Source: Peribacillus sp. ACCC06369
GTDB taxonomy: Bacteria > Bacillota > Bacilli > Bacillales > DSM-1321
Assembly (NCBI RefSeq): GCF_030348945.1
Contig: NZ_JAUCEN010000002.1
Location: 1,488,001 to 1,552,000 of the forward strand
Length of the DNA stretch: 64,000 nucleotides
Direction: 5' to 3'
Part shown: piece by piece, positions 29,823-39,543 of the stretch
Layout of the letters: each line of letters begins with the position of its first letter
How positions within the stretch are numbered: the stretch's first letter is position 1
The notes under the pieces: model-generated
What the model saw: the letters and a program-made list of their open reading frames with translations, nothing else
Databases searched by the model: none
What the model was told of the DNA's origin: nothing
Program-made: the position numbers and the translations under genes

Positions 29823-30599
29823 ATGGAAAATATCTTAACGAAAATCATCGAACAGAAAAAGGTGGAAGTCGCAAAATTAAAAGAAAGGGACTTAGATGAT
29901 TCGGTATTGATCAATATAGTCAGACCATCTCTTGTAGAAAATTTGAAAACGGCAAAATCAATGGCTGTTATTGCGGAAATAAAACGGGCTTCCCCTTCAA
30001 AAGGGGACATTAAAATTAATGTGAATCCAATCGAGCAGGCACTTTCATATGAAAGCGGCGGTGCGGCAGCAATATCCGTATTGACGGATGAGATTTTCTT
30101 TAAAGGATCTTTTGCAGATTTGAGAACCGTAAGCGAGGCGATACGGATTCCCAGGTTGTGCAAGGATTTCATCATCGATGAAATTCAAATCGATCGTGCC
30201 TATCGAGCTGGTGCAACAATCATTCTATTAATTGTGGCTGCACTTTCTAAAAAACGTCTTCATGAATTATATCAATATGCAAAAAATAATGGGCTTGAAG
30301 TATTAACGGAAGTCCATGATGAAGCCGAACTGGAACGAGCACTCGAACTAAATGCAGAGCTCATAGGGATTAACAATCGGAATTTAAAGACCTTCAAAGT
30401 GGATTTGGCTGTAACGGAACGACTAGCGAAGTTACTTGATCCAAAACGCCATATCATTATCAGTGAAAGTGGAATAAAGACAAAAGAAGACGTTATGCGT
30501 GTGAAGGAAGCTGGTGCAAAAGCGGTTTTAGTCGGGGAGACACTGATGACTTCATCAAATCTTCCTTATACGATGGCCGAATTGCAAATGAGTATATAA
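29823..30599 (+). CDS. trpC: indole-3-glycerol phosphate synthase
   Basis: 258 residues, TIM barrel. Closes the indole ring from CdRP. Catalytic Lys and Glu lie in VIAEIKRASPSKG (about 48-60), with CKDFIID (about 111), EVHDEAEL and IGINNRNL following, and the phosphate site near ISESGI and VLVGETLM. The start follows directly after the trpD stop (TAAATG). Confidence 0.95.
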   Translation: MENILTKIIEQKKVEVAKLKERDLDDSVLINIVRPSLVENLKTAKSMAVIAEIKRASPSKGDIKINVNPIEQALSYESGGAAAISVLTDEIFFKGSFADLRTVSEAIRIPRLCKDFIIDEIQIDRAYRAGATIILLIVAALSKKRLHELYQYAKNNGLEVLTEVHDEAELERALELNAELIGINNRNLKTFKVDLAVTERLAKLLDPKRHIIISESGIKTKEDVMRVKEAGAKAVLVGETLMTSSNLPYTMAELQMSI

Positions 30600-30609
30600 G
30601 GAGATTAAT

Positions 30610-31224
30610 ATGTTAGTGAAAATCTGCGGGATAAAGACTTTGGCAGCTGCTCGGACTGCTGTTGGATCCGGGGCAGACTTTATTGGTTTCATTTTTGCCG
30701 AGAGTAGCAGAAAAGTCGAGCCGGATATAGTAGGTGAGTTTGGGGCGAATCTACCCGGACATGTTAAAAAAGTCGGAGTGTTTGCCAATCAAACTGAACA
30801 AGAAGTGATAAAAAGTGCTGAAATTGCAGGATTGGATTATATTCAGCTTCATGGTAACGAGTCTGCCAGCTTCGCCCGCAGAATGCCCCTGCCGGTGATC
30901 AAGGCCTTTGCCATCCAGTCAGAGAAAGACCTTGAAAACCTTCATGAATACCCGGCAGATTATCTATTAGTGGATCTTCCTAAGGGTTCTTCCGGTAAGG
31001 GACTAACTTTGGATTGGGAAATGATCCGAAAAGCGGACTTGCCATGGGGAAAGGTGATTCTAGCGGGTGGGTTGACTCCGGAAAATGTCGGAAAAGCGAT
31101 TAGTGCCGTTTCACCATTCGCAGTTGACGTAGCCAGTGGCGTTGAAACAAACGGATTAAAAGATGTTGTAAAAATAAAAGCATTTATCAATGAGGCAAAA
31201 TATACAGCCGGAAAAGAGGAATGA
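30610..31224 (+). CDS. trpF: phosphoribosylanthranilate isomerase
   Basis: 204 residues, TIM barrel. Amadori rearrangement of PRA to CdRP. N-terminal VKICGIKT carries the catalytic Cys; the catalytic Asp is probably in LLVDLPKG near residue 120; the phosphate loop includes LAGGLTPENV and VDVASGVET. Short gap to trpC with AAGGAG. Confidence 0.95.
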   Translation: MLVKICGIKTLAAARTAVGSGADFIGFIFAESSRKVEPDIVGEFGANLPGHVKKVGVFANQTEQEVIKSAEIAGLDYIQLHGNESASFARRMPLPVIKAFAIQSEKDLENLHEYPADYLLVDLPKGSSGKGLTLDWEMIRKADLPWGKVILAGGLTPENVGKAISAVSPFAVDVASGVETNGLKDVVKIKAFINEAKYTAGKEE

Positions 31225-31228
31225 ATAG

Positions 31229-32434
31229 ATGAATACTTATACACAGCCTGATAAAACTGGACATTTTGGAGCATATGGAGGCCGTTTCGTTCCAGAAACT
31301 TTAATGGCGGCTATTACAGAGCTTGAAGAAGTATATGAACAATCTAAAAAAGATCCTGAATTTCAAAAGCAGTTAAGCTATTACCTGAAACAATATATCG
31401 GGCGGGAAACACCTCTTTATTTTGCTGAGAACTTAACGAGACTAGCAGGTGGTGCAGATATTTACCTGAAGCGTGAGGACTTGAATCATACTGGAGCCCA
31501 CAAAATAAATAATACGATCGGTCAGGCTTTGCTGACTCGGAAAATGGGCAAGAAAAAAGTGATTGCCGAAACGGGTGCAGGACAGCATGGGGTTGCAACG
31601 GCAACTGTATGTGCTTTGCTGAAGTTGGAATGCATCATCTTTATGGGAGAAGAAGATATCAGGAGACAGAAATTGAATGTGTTCCGGATGGAACTTTTGG
31701 GAGCCAAGGTCATATCTGTATCACAGGGAAGCGGGACACTGAAGGATGCAGTGAATGAGGCATTACGATATTGGGTAGCAAATGTGGATGACACCCATTA
31801 TATAATGGGATCTGTTCTTGGACCTCATCCATTCCCCGTTATTGTACGTGATTTTCAAAGCGTGATAGGGAATGAAACGAAGCGTCAGTATTCGGAGACG
31901 GTTCATTCCCTTCCGGATGCAGTAGTCGCATGCATAGGTGGTGGCAGTAATGCAATGGGGATGTTCTATCCCTTCATTGAGGATGAATCCGTAAAATTAT
32001 ATGGAGTGGAAGCGGCAGGTCATGGACTGGAAACACCATTACATGCTTCAAGTTTGACGAAGGGAAAACCTGGGGTGCTCCACGGTGCATTCATGTATGT
32101 ATTGCAGAACGAAGACGGTCAGATCCAGGAGGCACATTCAATTTCAGCAGGGTTGGATTATCCAGGGGTAGGACCTGAACATAGTTACCTAAAAGATATC
32201 AACAGGGTGGAATATACTTCCGTTACCGATGATGAAGCATTGAAAGCCCTTGTGTTGCTTTCAAGGGAGGAAGGGATCATCCCTGCTTTGGAAAGTTCAC
32301 ATGCCATTTCCTTCGGTTTAAAACTTGCTAAAGAAATGGAGAAAGGAACAGGACTGGTGATTTGCCTGTCTGGCCGTGGTGATAAGGATGTAGAAACGGT
32401 CCAATCATTAATAGGGGGTAATGAACATGAATAA
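31229..32434 (+). CDS. trpB: tryptophan synthase beta chain
   Basis: 401 residues. PLP enzyme joining indole and serine. PLP Lys lies in HTGAHKINN (about 86-94), [10 protein letters not shown] follows (about 113), and the phosphate-binding GGGSNAMG is near 236. Forms the alpha-beta tunnel complex with TrpA; its end overlaps the trpA start. Confidence 0.96.
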   Translation: MNTYTQPDKTGHFGAYGGRFVPETLMAAITELEEVYEQSKKDPEFQKQLSYYLKQYIGRETPLYFAENLTRLAGGADIYLKREDLNHTGAHKINNTIGQALLTRKMGKKKVIAETGAGQHGVATATVCALLKLECIIFMGEEDIRRQKLNVFRMELLGAKVISVSQGSGTLKDAVNEALRYWVANVDDTHYIMGSVLGPHPFPVIVRDFQSVIGNETKRQYSETVHSLPDAVVACIGGGSNAMGMFYPFIEDESVKLYGVEAAGHGLETPLHASSLTKGKPGVLHGAFMYVLQNEDGQIQEAHSISAGLDYPGVGPEHSYLKDINRVEYTSVTDDEALKALVLLSREEGIIPALESSHAISFGLKLAKEMEKGTGLVICLSGRGDKDVETVQSLIGGNEHE

Positions 32435-33206
32435 ATTAACAAAAGCGCTTGAAGAGTGTCTAACAAAGCGGGAAAAAGCATTCATTCCTTATATTATGGC
32501 AGGTGATGGCGGTCTTGAACGGTTAAAGACTCAGCTTCTTTTCCTTGAAGAAAGTGGGGCAACTGCTGTTGAATTAGGTATACCATTCTCTGACCCTGTC
32601 GCTGATGGACCGGTTATCCAACAGGCGGGCATCCGTTCTTTGGAGAATGGAACAACTTTAAAAGATGTCCTGAAAAAAGTTAAGGAAATCCAAGATGATG
32701 TTAACATACCAATTATTTTAATGGGATATTCGAATTCAATCCTTGCATATGGACTTAAAGAGTTTACGGATGATTGTCTTCAAGCAGGCATTTCCGGGTG
32801 CATCATCCCCGATTTACCGATTGAGGAAGAAGCCATCTTTTCATCTATCAAAACTGCAGGGATCATGCTTATCCGACTTGTGACACTCACGTCTTCGAAA
32901 GACCGTATCACTGAGATCACCGCAGGGGCAGAGGGCTTTATCTACGCAGTTACAGTCAAAGGCATTACAGGTGCCCGTGATGCTTTTGGGGAAGAGCTCG
33001 GGGGCTATTTAAAGAAGGTGAAAGAGCTAAGTCCCGTTCCCGTTCTTGCTGGGTTCGGCATATCGACGCCAGAACATGTTCGTGATGCGATGCAATACTG
33101 CGATGGAGTCATTGTCGGCAGTAAAATCATCGAATGCTTTGAAACTGGTAAAGAAGAACAAATTAGTGACTTGATACAAGCTAGCAAAGGATTGGTGCGA
33201 AAATAA
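32427..33206 (+). CDS. trpA: tryptophan synthase alpha chain
   Basis: 259 residues, TIM barrel releasing indole from indole-glycerol phosphate. Catalytic Glu in [18 protein letters not shown] (about 47-64), and DLPIEE around the second catalytic Asp region. ATG at 32427 is favoured (GGGGG eight bases upstream) over 32421; it overlaps the trpB end by eight bases. Confidence 0.94.
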   Translation: MNKLTKALEECLTKREKAFIPYIMAGDGGLERLKTQLLFLEESGATAVELGIPFSDPVADGPVIQQAGIRSLENGTTLKDVLKKVKEIQDDVNIPIILMGYSNSILAYGLKEFTDDCLQAGISGCIIPDLPIEEEAIFSSIKTAGIMLIRLVTLTSSKDRITEITAGAEGFIYAVTVKGITGARDAFGEELGGYLKKVKELSPVPVLAGFGISTPEHVRDAMQYCDGVIVGSKIIECFETGKEEQISDLIQASKGLVRK

Positions 33207-33209
33207 AGG

Positions 33210-33238
33210 AAAGGAGAGCCTTCAAGGCTCTCCTTTTT
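33210..33238 (+). terminator. terminator of the trp operon
   Basis: AAGGAGAGCC and GGCTCTCCTT pair around TTCAA, followed by TTT. Confidence 0.93.
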
Positions 33239-33252
33239 CTAACCAGTTTATT

Positions 33253-33549
33253 GTGCATCCGATAATTCAATCCGAATACGGATCAAATGGCCGAAAGAGA
33301 AAAAACGTCATAACCTTCAAGCACGATTATCCAACGAACTTGACGCATTCCAGTGCGAATTCAAAAAGTTTCTTTCCGACTGTCACAATAAACCGTTTTG
33401 AAACCACAACTTCGGTATCAATCGAAAAGGCGGAATTCGAAATGAAAAATGAACTCATACGAAACAAGATGTTTAAGGTTGGCAAATTGACGGTCACGGT
33501 AAGAAGCAATGAACCAAGTGAAGAAGCGGTTGAAGATTTCAATTCGTGA
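33253..33549 (+). CDS. hypothetical protein in a foreign-looking island
   Basis: Up to 98 residues with no recognised domain; the C-terminal part (MFKVGKLTVTVRSNEPSEEAVEDF) looks like a genuine small folded protein. The GTG at 33253 has no ribosome site, so the true start is uncertain and the 5' end may be truncated. Codon choice (frequent AAC, TTC, ACG, CGTT contexts) differs from the trp genes and resembles the neighbouring yktB copy, with which it converges on a shared terminator. Probably arrived with it. Confidence 0.45.
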   Translation: MHPIIQSEYGSNGRKRKNVITFKHDYPTNLTHSSANSKSFFPTVTINRFETTTSVSIEKAEFEMKNELIRNKMFKVGKLTVTVRSNEPSEEAVEDFNS

Positions 33550-33568
33550 ATAAATAAAAAGGCATATG

Positions 33569-33616
33569 AAAAAGCGTCCGAACCCGTTCAACAATAGCGG
33601 GCGGAACGCATTTTTT
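33569..33616. terminator. imperfect bidirectional terminator
   Basis: AAAAAGCGT and AACGCATTTTTT arms with inner CCG/CGG pairing, between the two convergent island genes. Confidence 0.6.
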
Positions 33617-34232
33617 ATTTATACGATAATTTATATAATGGAATAAGAGTTTCAAACGTTTCTTTGGCAACGTTCAAGAATGCGTTTCCGTCCGTCAAGA
33701 TAGGGTCGTTTGCGGGAATGTGTCGTCCAAGAAGGAATTCAGCTTTCTTGACGTCCCGAAAACGTTCAAGCGATTCTTTCAAGTCAATTTCCTTCATTGA
33801 TATTGCGTCCTTCTTCATATGATCAAGCGAAACAACGAAATCATTCGGAACGGTCGTTTTGATTTCCTTCATATTCTTCAAGAAATTCTTTGCGATTTGC
33901 TCTTTGTTCGGCAATTCGTAAATGAACGCAAGCCATATGAATACATGATCGTCAAATAATCCAATCTGAAAATGCGGGTGTTGTTTGTATCCACGTTTAT
34001 TCGCCGCTATCGCAAGCCATGTATCTTTCGGGGCGTTCACACTTCTTCGGGCGTGTCTTGCAATATGCAAAAACATTTCGTTCCCAAGATTCAAGGAAAG
34101 GTCGTCCGTCAACGTTTGCCCGATCGATTGGAACTTCGGTTGAATCCGTTCTTGAATTGCCTTCATTCTTCCGTCAAGACCTTCTATATTAAATGTGTCA
34201 AAATCGTTCTTTGTGAATCCTTCAAATTGCAT
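33615..34232 (-). CDS. yktB: DUF1054 family protein YktB, probable acquired copy
   Basis: 205 residues, the full family length. Hallmarks are FEGFTKNDFDTF at the N-terminus, KAIQERIQPKFQ, and ARHARRSVNAPKDTW around residue 60-75. Function is unknown; a structure of the family exists without an assigned activity. Codon use is unlike the flanks (Gln nearly all CAA, Asp/Asn/Phe often GAC/AAC/TTC). A decayed second yktB lies directly upstream, so this copy seems to have replaced the resident gene. Confidence 0.85.
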   Translation of the reverse strand: MQFEGFTKNDFDTFNIEGLDGRMKAIQERIQPKFQSIGQTLTDDLSLNLGNEMFLHIARHARRSVNAPKDTWLAIAANKRGYKQHPHFQIGLFDDHVFIWLAFIYELPNKEQIAKNFLKNMKEIKTTVPNDFVVSLDHMKKDAISMKEIDLKESLERFRDVKKAEFLLGRHIPANDPILTDGNAFLNVAKETFETLIPLYKLSYK

Positions 34233-34302
34233 TACATAAAAACTCCTTCTTCAAGTTTATATTATTTTAGGTAGGGGTAAATAAAAATCAAGCAAGGACG
34301 AA

Positions 34303-34543
34303 CTATTGAAGATAGATTTTGCGGACAACCCATGTATCATTAGGAGGGTTAACTGTCCGTCTAGCATGCTTTTCGACGTGAGGGTGCATTTCATCGCCCG
34401 TCATCACTGACAGTTGTGGGGAAAAATGTTCTCCAAGAGCTTGAAGTTTGGGCTGGATACGTTCTTTTAAAGCATCCACGGGGTTCCAATCCATCAATTT
34501 TAAAGACACCAAAATCATCAGCTGTAAAACCTGCAATATTCAT
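34303..34543 (-). pseudogene. decayed resident yktB remnant
   Basis: From a well-placed ATG at 34543 (AGGAG upstream) the frame reads [19 protein letters not shown], then loses register near 34485 and continues in another frame as [16 protein letters not shown] to [14 protein letters not shown], where homology stops; the frame closes at 34303. Relative to the family an in-frame repair needs two inserted bases, and about 130 C-terminal residues are missing. Host-like codon use suggests this was the original gene. Confidence 0.82.
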
Positions 34544-34743
34544 TTTCATCTCTCCTACCGTAATATCTGCACATATTGTAGCATAAGTAAAAGTAAAATT
34601 TAAAAAATACGATTTGGATTGGTCCTGAAAAAATTCCTTATGGGTTAAAGCACAAATTAGTTGCTATTTGTGGTAGGAAGTCATATGATAAAATAAAATA
34701 AATTCAGAAAATTACGTTAATTGATGAAGGGAGAATGTTAATT

Positions 34744-34941
34744 ATGAAACAAGTCATGAACCAAGCATTAAAAGCTAAAGAAGTTGAAAGACATAGAGCT
34801 GCAGTGTTAAGAATGGAAATGGACTATGAATTAGCAACCCTTTTTGAAGCAATTGGTGAAGAGAATGACCAAAAGAGGTCACAATGCAAGCAAAGGCTTG
34901 AACGCATCCGGTTGGAATTGTTAAAACTGAAAGCCTTGTAA
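34744..34941 (+). CDS. ykzI: YkzI-like small helical protein
   Basis: 65 residues, almost wholly charged amphipathic helix, ending in RIRLELLKLKAL; matches YkzI in size, composition and position between yktB and suhB. ATG at 34744 is chosen because AAGGGAG lies ten bases upstream; the ATG at 34735 abuts that site. Function unknown. Confidence 0.7.
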   Translation: MKQVMNQALKAKEVERHRAAVLRMEMDYELATLFEAIGEENDQKRSQCKQRLERIRLELLKLKAL

Positions 34942-35024
34942 AAAATGATTGGCTGCAGAGATCTTGAAGGAGATTGAATAAAAGAAATGAATCAATTTCA
35001 ATACAAGGAATTTTATTATAGATG

Positions 35025-35064
35025 AACGGACACTTATTTTAATAAAAAATATGTGTCCGTTTTT
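35025..35064 (+). terminator. terminator after ykzI
   Basis: AACGGACAC and GTGTCCGTT arms with T tail. The rest of the gap 34942-35353 shows no gene. Confidence 0.8.
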
Positions 35065-35353
35065 CATTAAATTCCCCAATATATATGAGGCGGAATTTTA
35101 TTATCAAGCATCGTTGAGTCGGATTCCTTTAATAAGGAAAGGAACCGTTCAAGTCAAGGTAATTTGAAGGGATTCGTGCCGGCTTACCCATGATCGGGAA
35201 ATCGTATTATGAATTAAACCTTAATTACTGATACGTTTAAAAAAATGGAAAAATTAAGATGTGAAAAACTTGAAGGTAAGCTATATTTGCTTTAATCTTT
35301 AGAAGAGGATCATTTTAATGTAGTTTCTGATCATAAAGGACGGGGATATTATA

Positions 35354-36157
35354 ATGGCATCGGTTAAGGAAATGGATACATATGCGAAGTTATGGATGAA
35401 AGAGGCGGGTACGAGGCTAAGGGCGTCCTTTACAACCAAGTTGAATATTGAAATGAAAACGAATCCCAATGATTTGGTTACTAATATGGATAAGGGGATA
35501 GAAAAGTTTTTTTGTGAAAAAATCGGCGAAGTCTTTCCAGAACACCGGATTTTTGGGGAAGAGGGAATGGGCAATGATATTAAAGACCTAAAAGGAACGG
35601 TATGGATCATTGATCCGATTGATGGAACTTTGAATTTCATTCATCAACAGCGGAATTTCGCAATTTCCCTTGGGGTTTATGTGGATGGCATCGGAAAAAT
35701 TGGCATGATTTATGATGTCGTTAGTGATGAATTATATCATGCGATTAAGGGGCAGGGAGCTTTCATGAATGATCAAAGGCTCCCATCTCTTGAAGAGGCA
35801 TCGGTAAGCAAAGCGATCGTTTCCATTAATGCAAGCTGGGTAACGGAAAACCGTAGGATTGATCCGAGTCTTCTGGCACCGCTAGTCCGGGATGCAAGAG
35901 GGACCCGTTCTTATGGCTCGGCAGCATTGGAGCTTGCATTCGTGGCAGCTGGAAGGATTGATGCATACATAACCATGAGACTCATGCCCTGGGACTTTGC
36001 CGGAGGAGTTTTACTGGTTGAGGAAGTGGGCGGGGAAGTTAGTAATATCAAAGGTGACAAATTGGATTTTTTAGAGGGTGACTCACTCTTCGTTTCTAAA
36101 CCTGGGCTGCACAAAGAAATATTCGATAAATACTTATCAGGTACTTCCAGCCATTAG
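35354..36157 (+). CDS. suhB: inositol-1-monophosphatase family protein
   Basis: 267 residues. Mg-dependent phosphatase of the IMPase/SuhB family (YktC in B. subtilis). Motifs: FGEEG (about 67-71), WIIDPIDGTLNF (about 84-95) and PWDFAGGVLLVEEVGG (about 211-226), which supply the metal and substrate ligands. Likely hydrolyses inositol phosphate or related sugar phosphates in the cytosol. Stands alone between terminators. Confidence 0.9.
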   Translation: MASVKEMDTYAKLWMKEAGTRLRASFTTKLNIEMKTNPNDLVTNMDKGIEKFFCEKIGEVFPEHRIFGEEGMGNDIKDLKGTVWIIDPIDGTLNFIHQQRNFAISLGVYVDGIGKIGMIYDVVSDELYHAIKGQGAFMNDQRLPSLEEASVSKAIVSINASWVTENRRIDPSLLAPLVRDARGTRSYGSAALELAFVAAGRIDAYITMRLMPWDFAGGVLLVEEVGGEVSNIKGDKLDFLEGDSLFVSKPGLHKEIFDKYLSGTSSH

Positions 36158-36264
36158 AACCTGGTTAAAGACGGTGGCAAGCCGAAAGGGAATTTCGAAA
36201 TGTCCATGGCATGACCGAAGTCTTGGTGAAAATGGAATAAAATACTCACTTTGAAATAATTAAC

Positions 36265-36296
36265 AAAAAAACTCGCTGTCTGTCAGCGAGTTTTTT
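36265..36296. terminator. bidirectional terminator of suhB and ylaF
   Basis: AAAAAACTCGCTG and CAGCGAGTTTTTT pair around TCTGT. Confidence 0.93.
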
Positions 36297-36299
36297 ATA

Positions 36300-36482
36300 T
36301 TATAACTTCCCTGCTTCACGCAATTTCTTCTTTTGAGTGAAACCGAACCCCATAACTCCGCAAAGAACAACGATTGCAGCCAATATTCCAATCCAGCTTT
36401 TTTCAGCAATGAAGATGCCAATGGAGCCAATGCTGGATGTTGCCAATAACGCTAATATTAAGAAATTCCATTTAATATTCAT
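36300..36482 (-). CDS. ylaF: YlaF-type small membrane protein (DUF5325)
   Basis: 60 residues with two membrane helices (about 5-25 and 31-50) and a basic tail QKKKLREAGKL. Matches YlaF, which is divergent from typA in B. subtilis as here. The ATG at 36482 has AGGGG eight bases upstream; the longer GTG frame would begin inside the ribosome site. Confidence 0.78.
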   Translation of the reverse strand: MNIKWNFLILALLATSSIGSIGIFIAEKSWIGILAAIVVLCGVMGFGFTQKKKLREAGKL

Positions 36483-36606
36483 TAATATCACCCCTAATAT
36501 ATCTATTGTACATAATTTCTGTATTTGTTTCTAGTATGTTTGTGATATAATATGTAAGTTAATACTAGTGATACGTTATACACAAACTTTTTTAGGAGTG
36601 AATTTT

Positions 36607-38454
36607 TTGAAATTAAGAGAAAATATTCGTAATATAGCCATCATTGCCCACGTTGACCATGGTAAAACAACTTTAGTGGATCAGTTGCTTAAGCAATCTG
36701 GTACATTTCGTGAAAATGAACATGTAGAAGAACGTGCGATGGATTCTAATGCTATTGAAAAAGAACGCGGAATTACGATTCTTGCGAAAAATACAGCAGT
36801 TCAATACCAAGATACAAGAATCAATATTTTGGATACACCTGGTCATGCCGACTTTGGTGGTGAAGTAGAACGGATCATGAAAATGGTTGATGGTGTTTTA
36901 CTTGTTGTTGATGCATATGAAGGATGTATGCCGCAAACTCGTTTCGTGTTGAAAAAAGCATTGGAACAAAAAATCACGCCAATCGTTGTCGTGAATAAAA
37001 TTGATAAAGACTCTGCCCGTCCAAACGAAGTTGTGGACGAAGTAATTGACTTATTCATCGAACTTGGAGCTGAAGAAGAACAATTAGAATTCCCTGTTGT
37101 CTTTACTTCAGGTATTGCTGGTACAGCAAGCTTGGATTCAGATCCTACGAAACAAGAAAAAGACATGACCCCATTATTCGAAACAATCGTTGAAACGATC
37201 CCTGCACCAATTGATAACACTGATGAACCACTTCAATTCCAAGTGGCTTTACTTGATTACAATGATTATGTAGGTCGTATTGGTGTTGGCCGTGTATTCC
37301 GTGGGAAAATGCATGTAGGTCAACAAGTTTCATTAATGAAACTTGATGGATCGGTTAAGCAATTCCGTGTAACGAAAATCTTTGGTTATATTGGCTTGAA
37401 AAAAGTTGAAATCCAAGAAGCTGTTGCCGGTGATTTAATTGCTGTTTCTGGTATGGAAGATATTAACGTTGGGGAAACAGTTTGTCCTATTGAACATCCT
37501 GATGCCCTTCCAATTCTACGTATCGATGAGCCAACATTACAAATGACTTTCCTTGTAAATAACAGCCCATTCGCAGGCCGTGAAGGTAAATTCGTAACAG
37601 CTCGTAAAATTGAAGAGCGTTTGAAAAGCCAATTGCAAACTGATGTTAGCTTAAGAGTTGAAAATACAGATTCTCCAGATGTCTGGGTTGTTTCAGGTCG
37701 TGGAGAGCTTCACCTTTCTATCTTAATTGAAAACATGAGACGTGAAGGTTATGAACTGCAAGTTTCTAAACCTGAAGTTATCGTACGTTTGATTGATGGA
37801 GTGCGTTGTGAGCCAGTTGAACGTGTTCAAATTGATGTACCTGAAGAGCACACTGGTTCTATCATGGAATCCATGGGAGCTCGTAAAGGCGAATTGTTAG
37901 ATATGATTAATAGCGGAAGTGGTCAAGTTCGTTTACTATTCACGATCCCAGCTCGTGGACTTATTGGTTATTCTACTGAGTTCTTAACAATTACACGTGG
38001 TTATGGTATCATGAACCACTCATTTGACAGCTACCAACCAATGGCCCAAGGTCAAGTCGGTGGAAGACGTCAAGGTGTACTTGTATCAATGGAATCTGGA
38101 AAAACTACACAATATGGTACGATGCAAGTAGAAGACCGCGGTGTCATTTTCATTGAGCCAGGTACGGATATTTATGAAGGTATGATTGTCGGAGAACATA
38201 ACCGTGATAGCGATTTGACTGTTAATATCGTAAAAGCGAAACAAATGACAAATATGCGTTCAGCTAATAAAGACCAAACTTCTTCAATGAAAAAACCAAG
38301 AATTATGTCCCTTGAAGAAGCTCTGGAATATTTGAACGATGACGAGTACTGTGAAGTAACTCCGGAATCAATCCGTCTTCGTAAAAAAATTCTTGATAAA
38401 AACGAGCGTGAAAGAGCAGCTAAAAGAAAAAAAGTTGCTGTTGAAGAAAAATAA
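36607..38454 (+). CDS. typA: translational GTPase TypA/BipA
   Basis: 615 residues. Ribosome-associated GTPase involved in assembly and stress adaptation. The G domain shows IAHVDHGKTTL (about 10-20), RGITI, DTPGHADFGGEVER (about 70-83) and NKIDKD (about 124-129), followed by EF-G-like domains II, III and V and the TypA-specific C-terminal domain. TTG at 36607 is favoured: GGAG lies seven bases upstream and it gives MKLREN, matching B. subtilis TypA; an upstream in-frame start at 36568 has no support. Confidence 0.95.
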   Translation: MKLRENIRNIAIIAHVDHGKTTLVDQLLKQSGTFRENEHVEERAMDSNAIEKERGITILAKNTAVQYQDTRINILDTPGHADFGGEVERIMKMVDGVLLVVDAYEGCMPQTRFVLKKALEQKITPIVVVNKIDKDSARPNEVVDEVIDLFIELGAEEEQLEFPVVFTSGIAGTASLDSDPTKQEKDMTPLFETIVETIPAPIDNTDEPLQFQVALLDYNDYVGRIGVGRVFRGKMHVGQQVSLMKLDGSVKQFRVTKIFGYIGLKKVEIQEAVAGDLIAVSGMEDINVGETVCPIEHPDALPILRIDEPTLQMTFLVNNSPFAGREGKFVTARKIEERLKSQLQTDVSLRVENTDSPDVWVVSGRGELHLSILIENMRREGYELQVSKPEVIVRLIDGVRCEPVERVQIDVPEEHTGSIMESMGARKGELLDMINSGSGQVRLLFTIPARGLIGYSTEFLTITRGYGIMNHSFDSYQPMAQGQVGGRRQGVLVSMESGKTTQYGTMQVEDRGVIFIEPGTDIYEGMIVGEHNRDSDLTVNIVKAKQMTNMRSANKDQTSSMKKPRIMSLEEALEYLNDDEYCEVTPESIRLRKKILDKNERERAAKRKKVAVEEK

Positions 38455-38476
38455 ATAGCAAGAGGAGGAGAAAAGA

Positions 38477-38785
38477 TTGGATATCCAAGAGCGATTATCA
38501 TTTTTTGCAGCATTGTACAGAGTGGATGAAAATCCTGAAGCAGGAATGTGGTATTTATATTTGACGATCTTTGGATTATGCATCCTTGTCTATCAGTTAG
38601 GTTTTGCCAAAAAGTTACCTTTGCTAAAAAATGTGGTCATTTATGCGGTAATGGCACTTGGATGTACCCTTCTTTCTTTCTTTGCGGTGTTTCTTCCCAT
38701 GGGGGAAGCATTAATCATCGCTTCACTTGTTCTTGGGATTTATAGATTCCGTCTTCACAATTCGAGAAAAGAAGAACAGGCTTAA
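38477..38785 (+). CDS. ylaH: YlaH membrane protein
   Basis: 102 residues with three hydrophobic segments at about 25-42, 50-70 and 72-88 and a basic tail. TTG start behind AGAGGAGG. Follows typA as in B. subtilis; function unknown. Confidence 0.83.
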   Translation: MDIQERLSFFAALYRVDENPEAGMWYLYLTIFGLCILVYQLGFAKKLPLLKNVVIYAVMALGCTLLSFFAVFLPMGEALIIASLVLGIYRFRLHNSRKEEQA

Positions 38786-38786
38786 G

Positions 38787-39074
38787 ATGATGAAATCATT
38801 ACAGGATGCTTTATACAATTGGTTGACAATCAAAGTTGTCTGTGATGCAAGGCCTGATGATACAGCTGCACGCGATACAGAAATGTTTTTCATGCAGATG
38901 TTGAAAGATGATCATCAGGTAATCATCGATTCGGTTTCAAAAACAGAACCTTTTTATTTCGTCGAGTATCTAATGGGAGATGAAATGAAAAAACAACGTT
39001 TTCCGATTGAATTGATTGATATCATGTTAGACCAAATTCAGCTTGAGCCTGATAAGTATAAAAATATCGAGTGA
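38787..39074 (+). CDS. hypothetical protein between ylaH and ylaI
   Basis: 95 residues, soluble, starting MMKSLQDALYNWLTIKVVCD; acidic C-terminus. It follows ylaH by one base, so it is coupled to it. An in-frame extension to 38727 would overlap ylaH heavily and is rejected. Family not recognised. Confidence 0.65.
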   Translation: MMKSLQDALYNWLTIKVVCDARPDDTAARDTEMFFMQMLKDDHQVIIDSVSKTEPFYFVEYLMGDEMKKQRFPIELIDIMLDQIQLEPDKYKNIE

Positions 39075-39078
39075 TGAT

Positions 39079-39113
39079 AAAAAGAACCGTGCGATATCCG
39101 CACGGTTCTTTTT
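39079..39113. terminator. bidirectional terminator
   Basis: AAAAAGAACCGTGCG and CGCACGGTTCTTTTT pair around ATATC; serves convergent transcripts. Confidence 0.93.
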
Positions 39114-39543
39114 ATATTGCTTTAGGGAGGAACAGTCCGTAAAAAAGGTGTAATAGTGACCACAAAAAGAAAGCTGTCAAATCAGAAGGAAGGACAACTT
39201 CTGTTTTAGACAGCGCCGATAATGGAAAGTAAAGCATGATGGCAGGAATTATCGTGAAAAAGGCAAGTGTATATTTGTTCCATTCCCTGAAAATTTTCAA
39301 AGGATAAAGGATATAAACGTAACTAAACGTAATTGCCAGTGAGAAAAGAAGATGGAAAAAGAACAACGATGCCTCATTCCAAGAAACAGCTCCGATTACA
39401 GGAAGGAAATCCACATTCAATAAAAGCTTGTACACTTGTTTACCAGAAAACATTTCGACCCACTTCATTGTCAATCCAAGCATGATTCCATTGGTGAGGC
39501 CAATCAGAGAAACTTTATAAAATATTCTACCATTCATCTTCAT
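39112..39543 (-). CDS. four-helix membrane protein downstream of ylaI
   Basis: About 143 residues with four hydrophobic segments (about 8-26, 50-72, 80-98, 112-135). The start ATG at 39543 (or 39537) lies inside the end of ylaI, so translation is coupled. No family recognised; the ylaI overlap suggests a shared process. Confidence 0.6.
   Translation of the reverse strand: MKMNGRIFYKVSLIGLTNGIMLGLTMKWVEMFSGKQVYKLLLNVDFLPVIGAVSWNEASLFFFHLLFSLAITFSYVYILYPLKIFREWNKYTLAFFTIIPAIMLYFPLSALSKTEVVLPSDLTAFFLWSLLHLFYGLFLPKAI

Noticed and set aside
33615..34543. Prophage or transposon carrying the yktB copy
   Set aside because: No integrase, transposase, terminal inverted repeats or target duplication could be seen; the segment is only about 1 kb.
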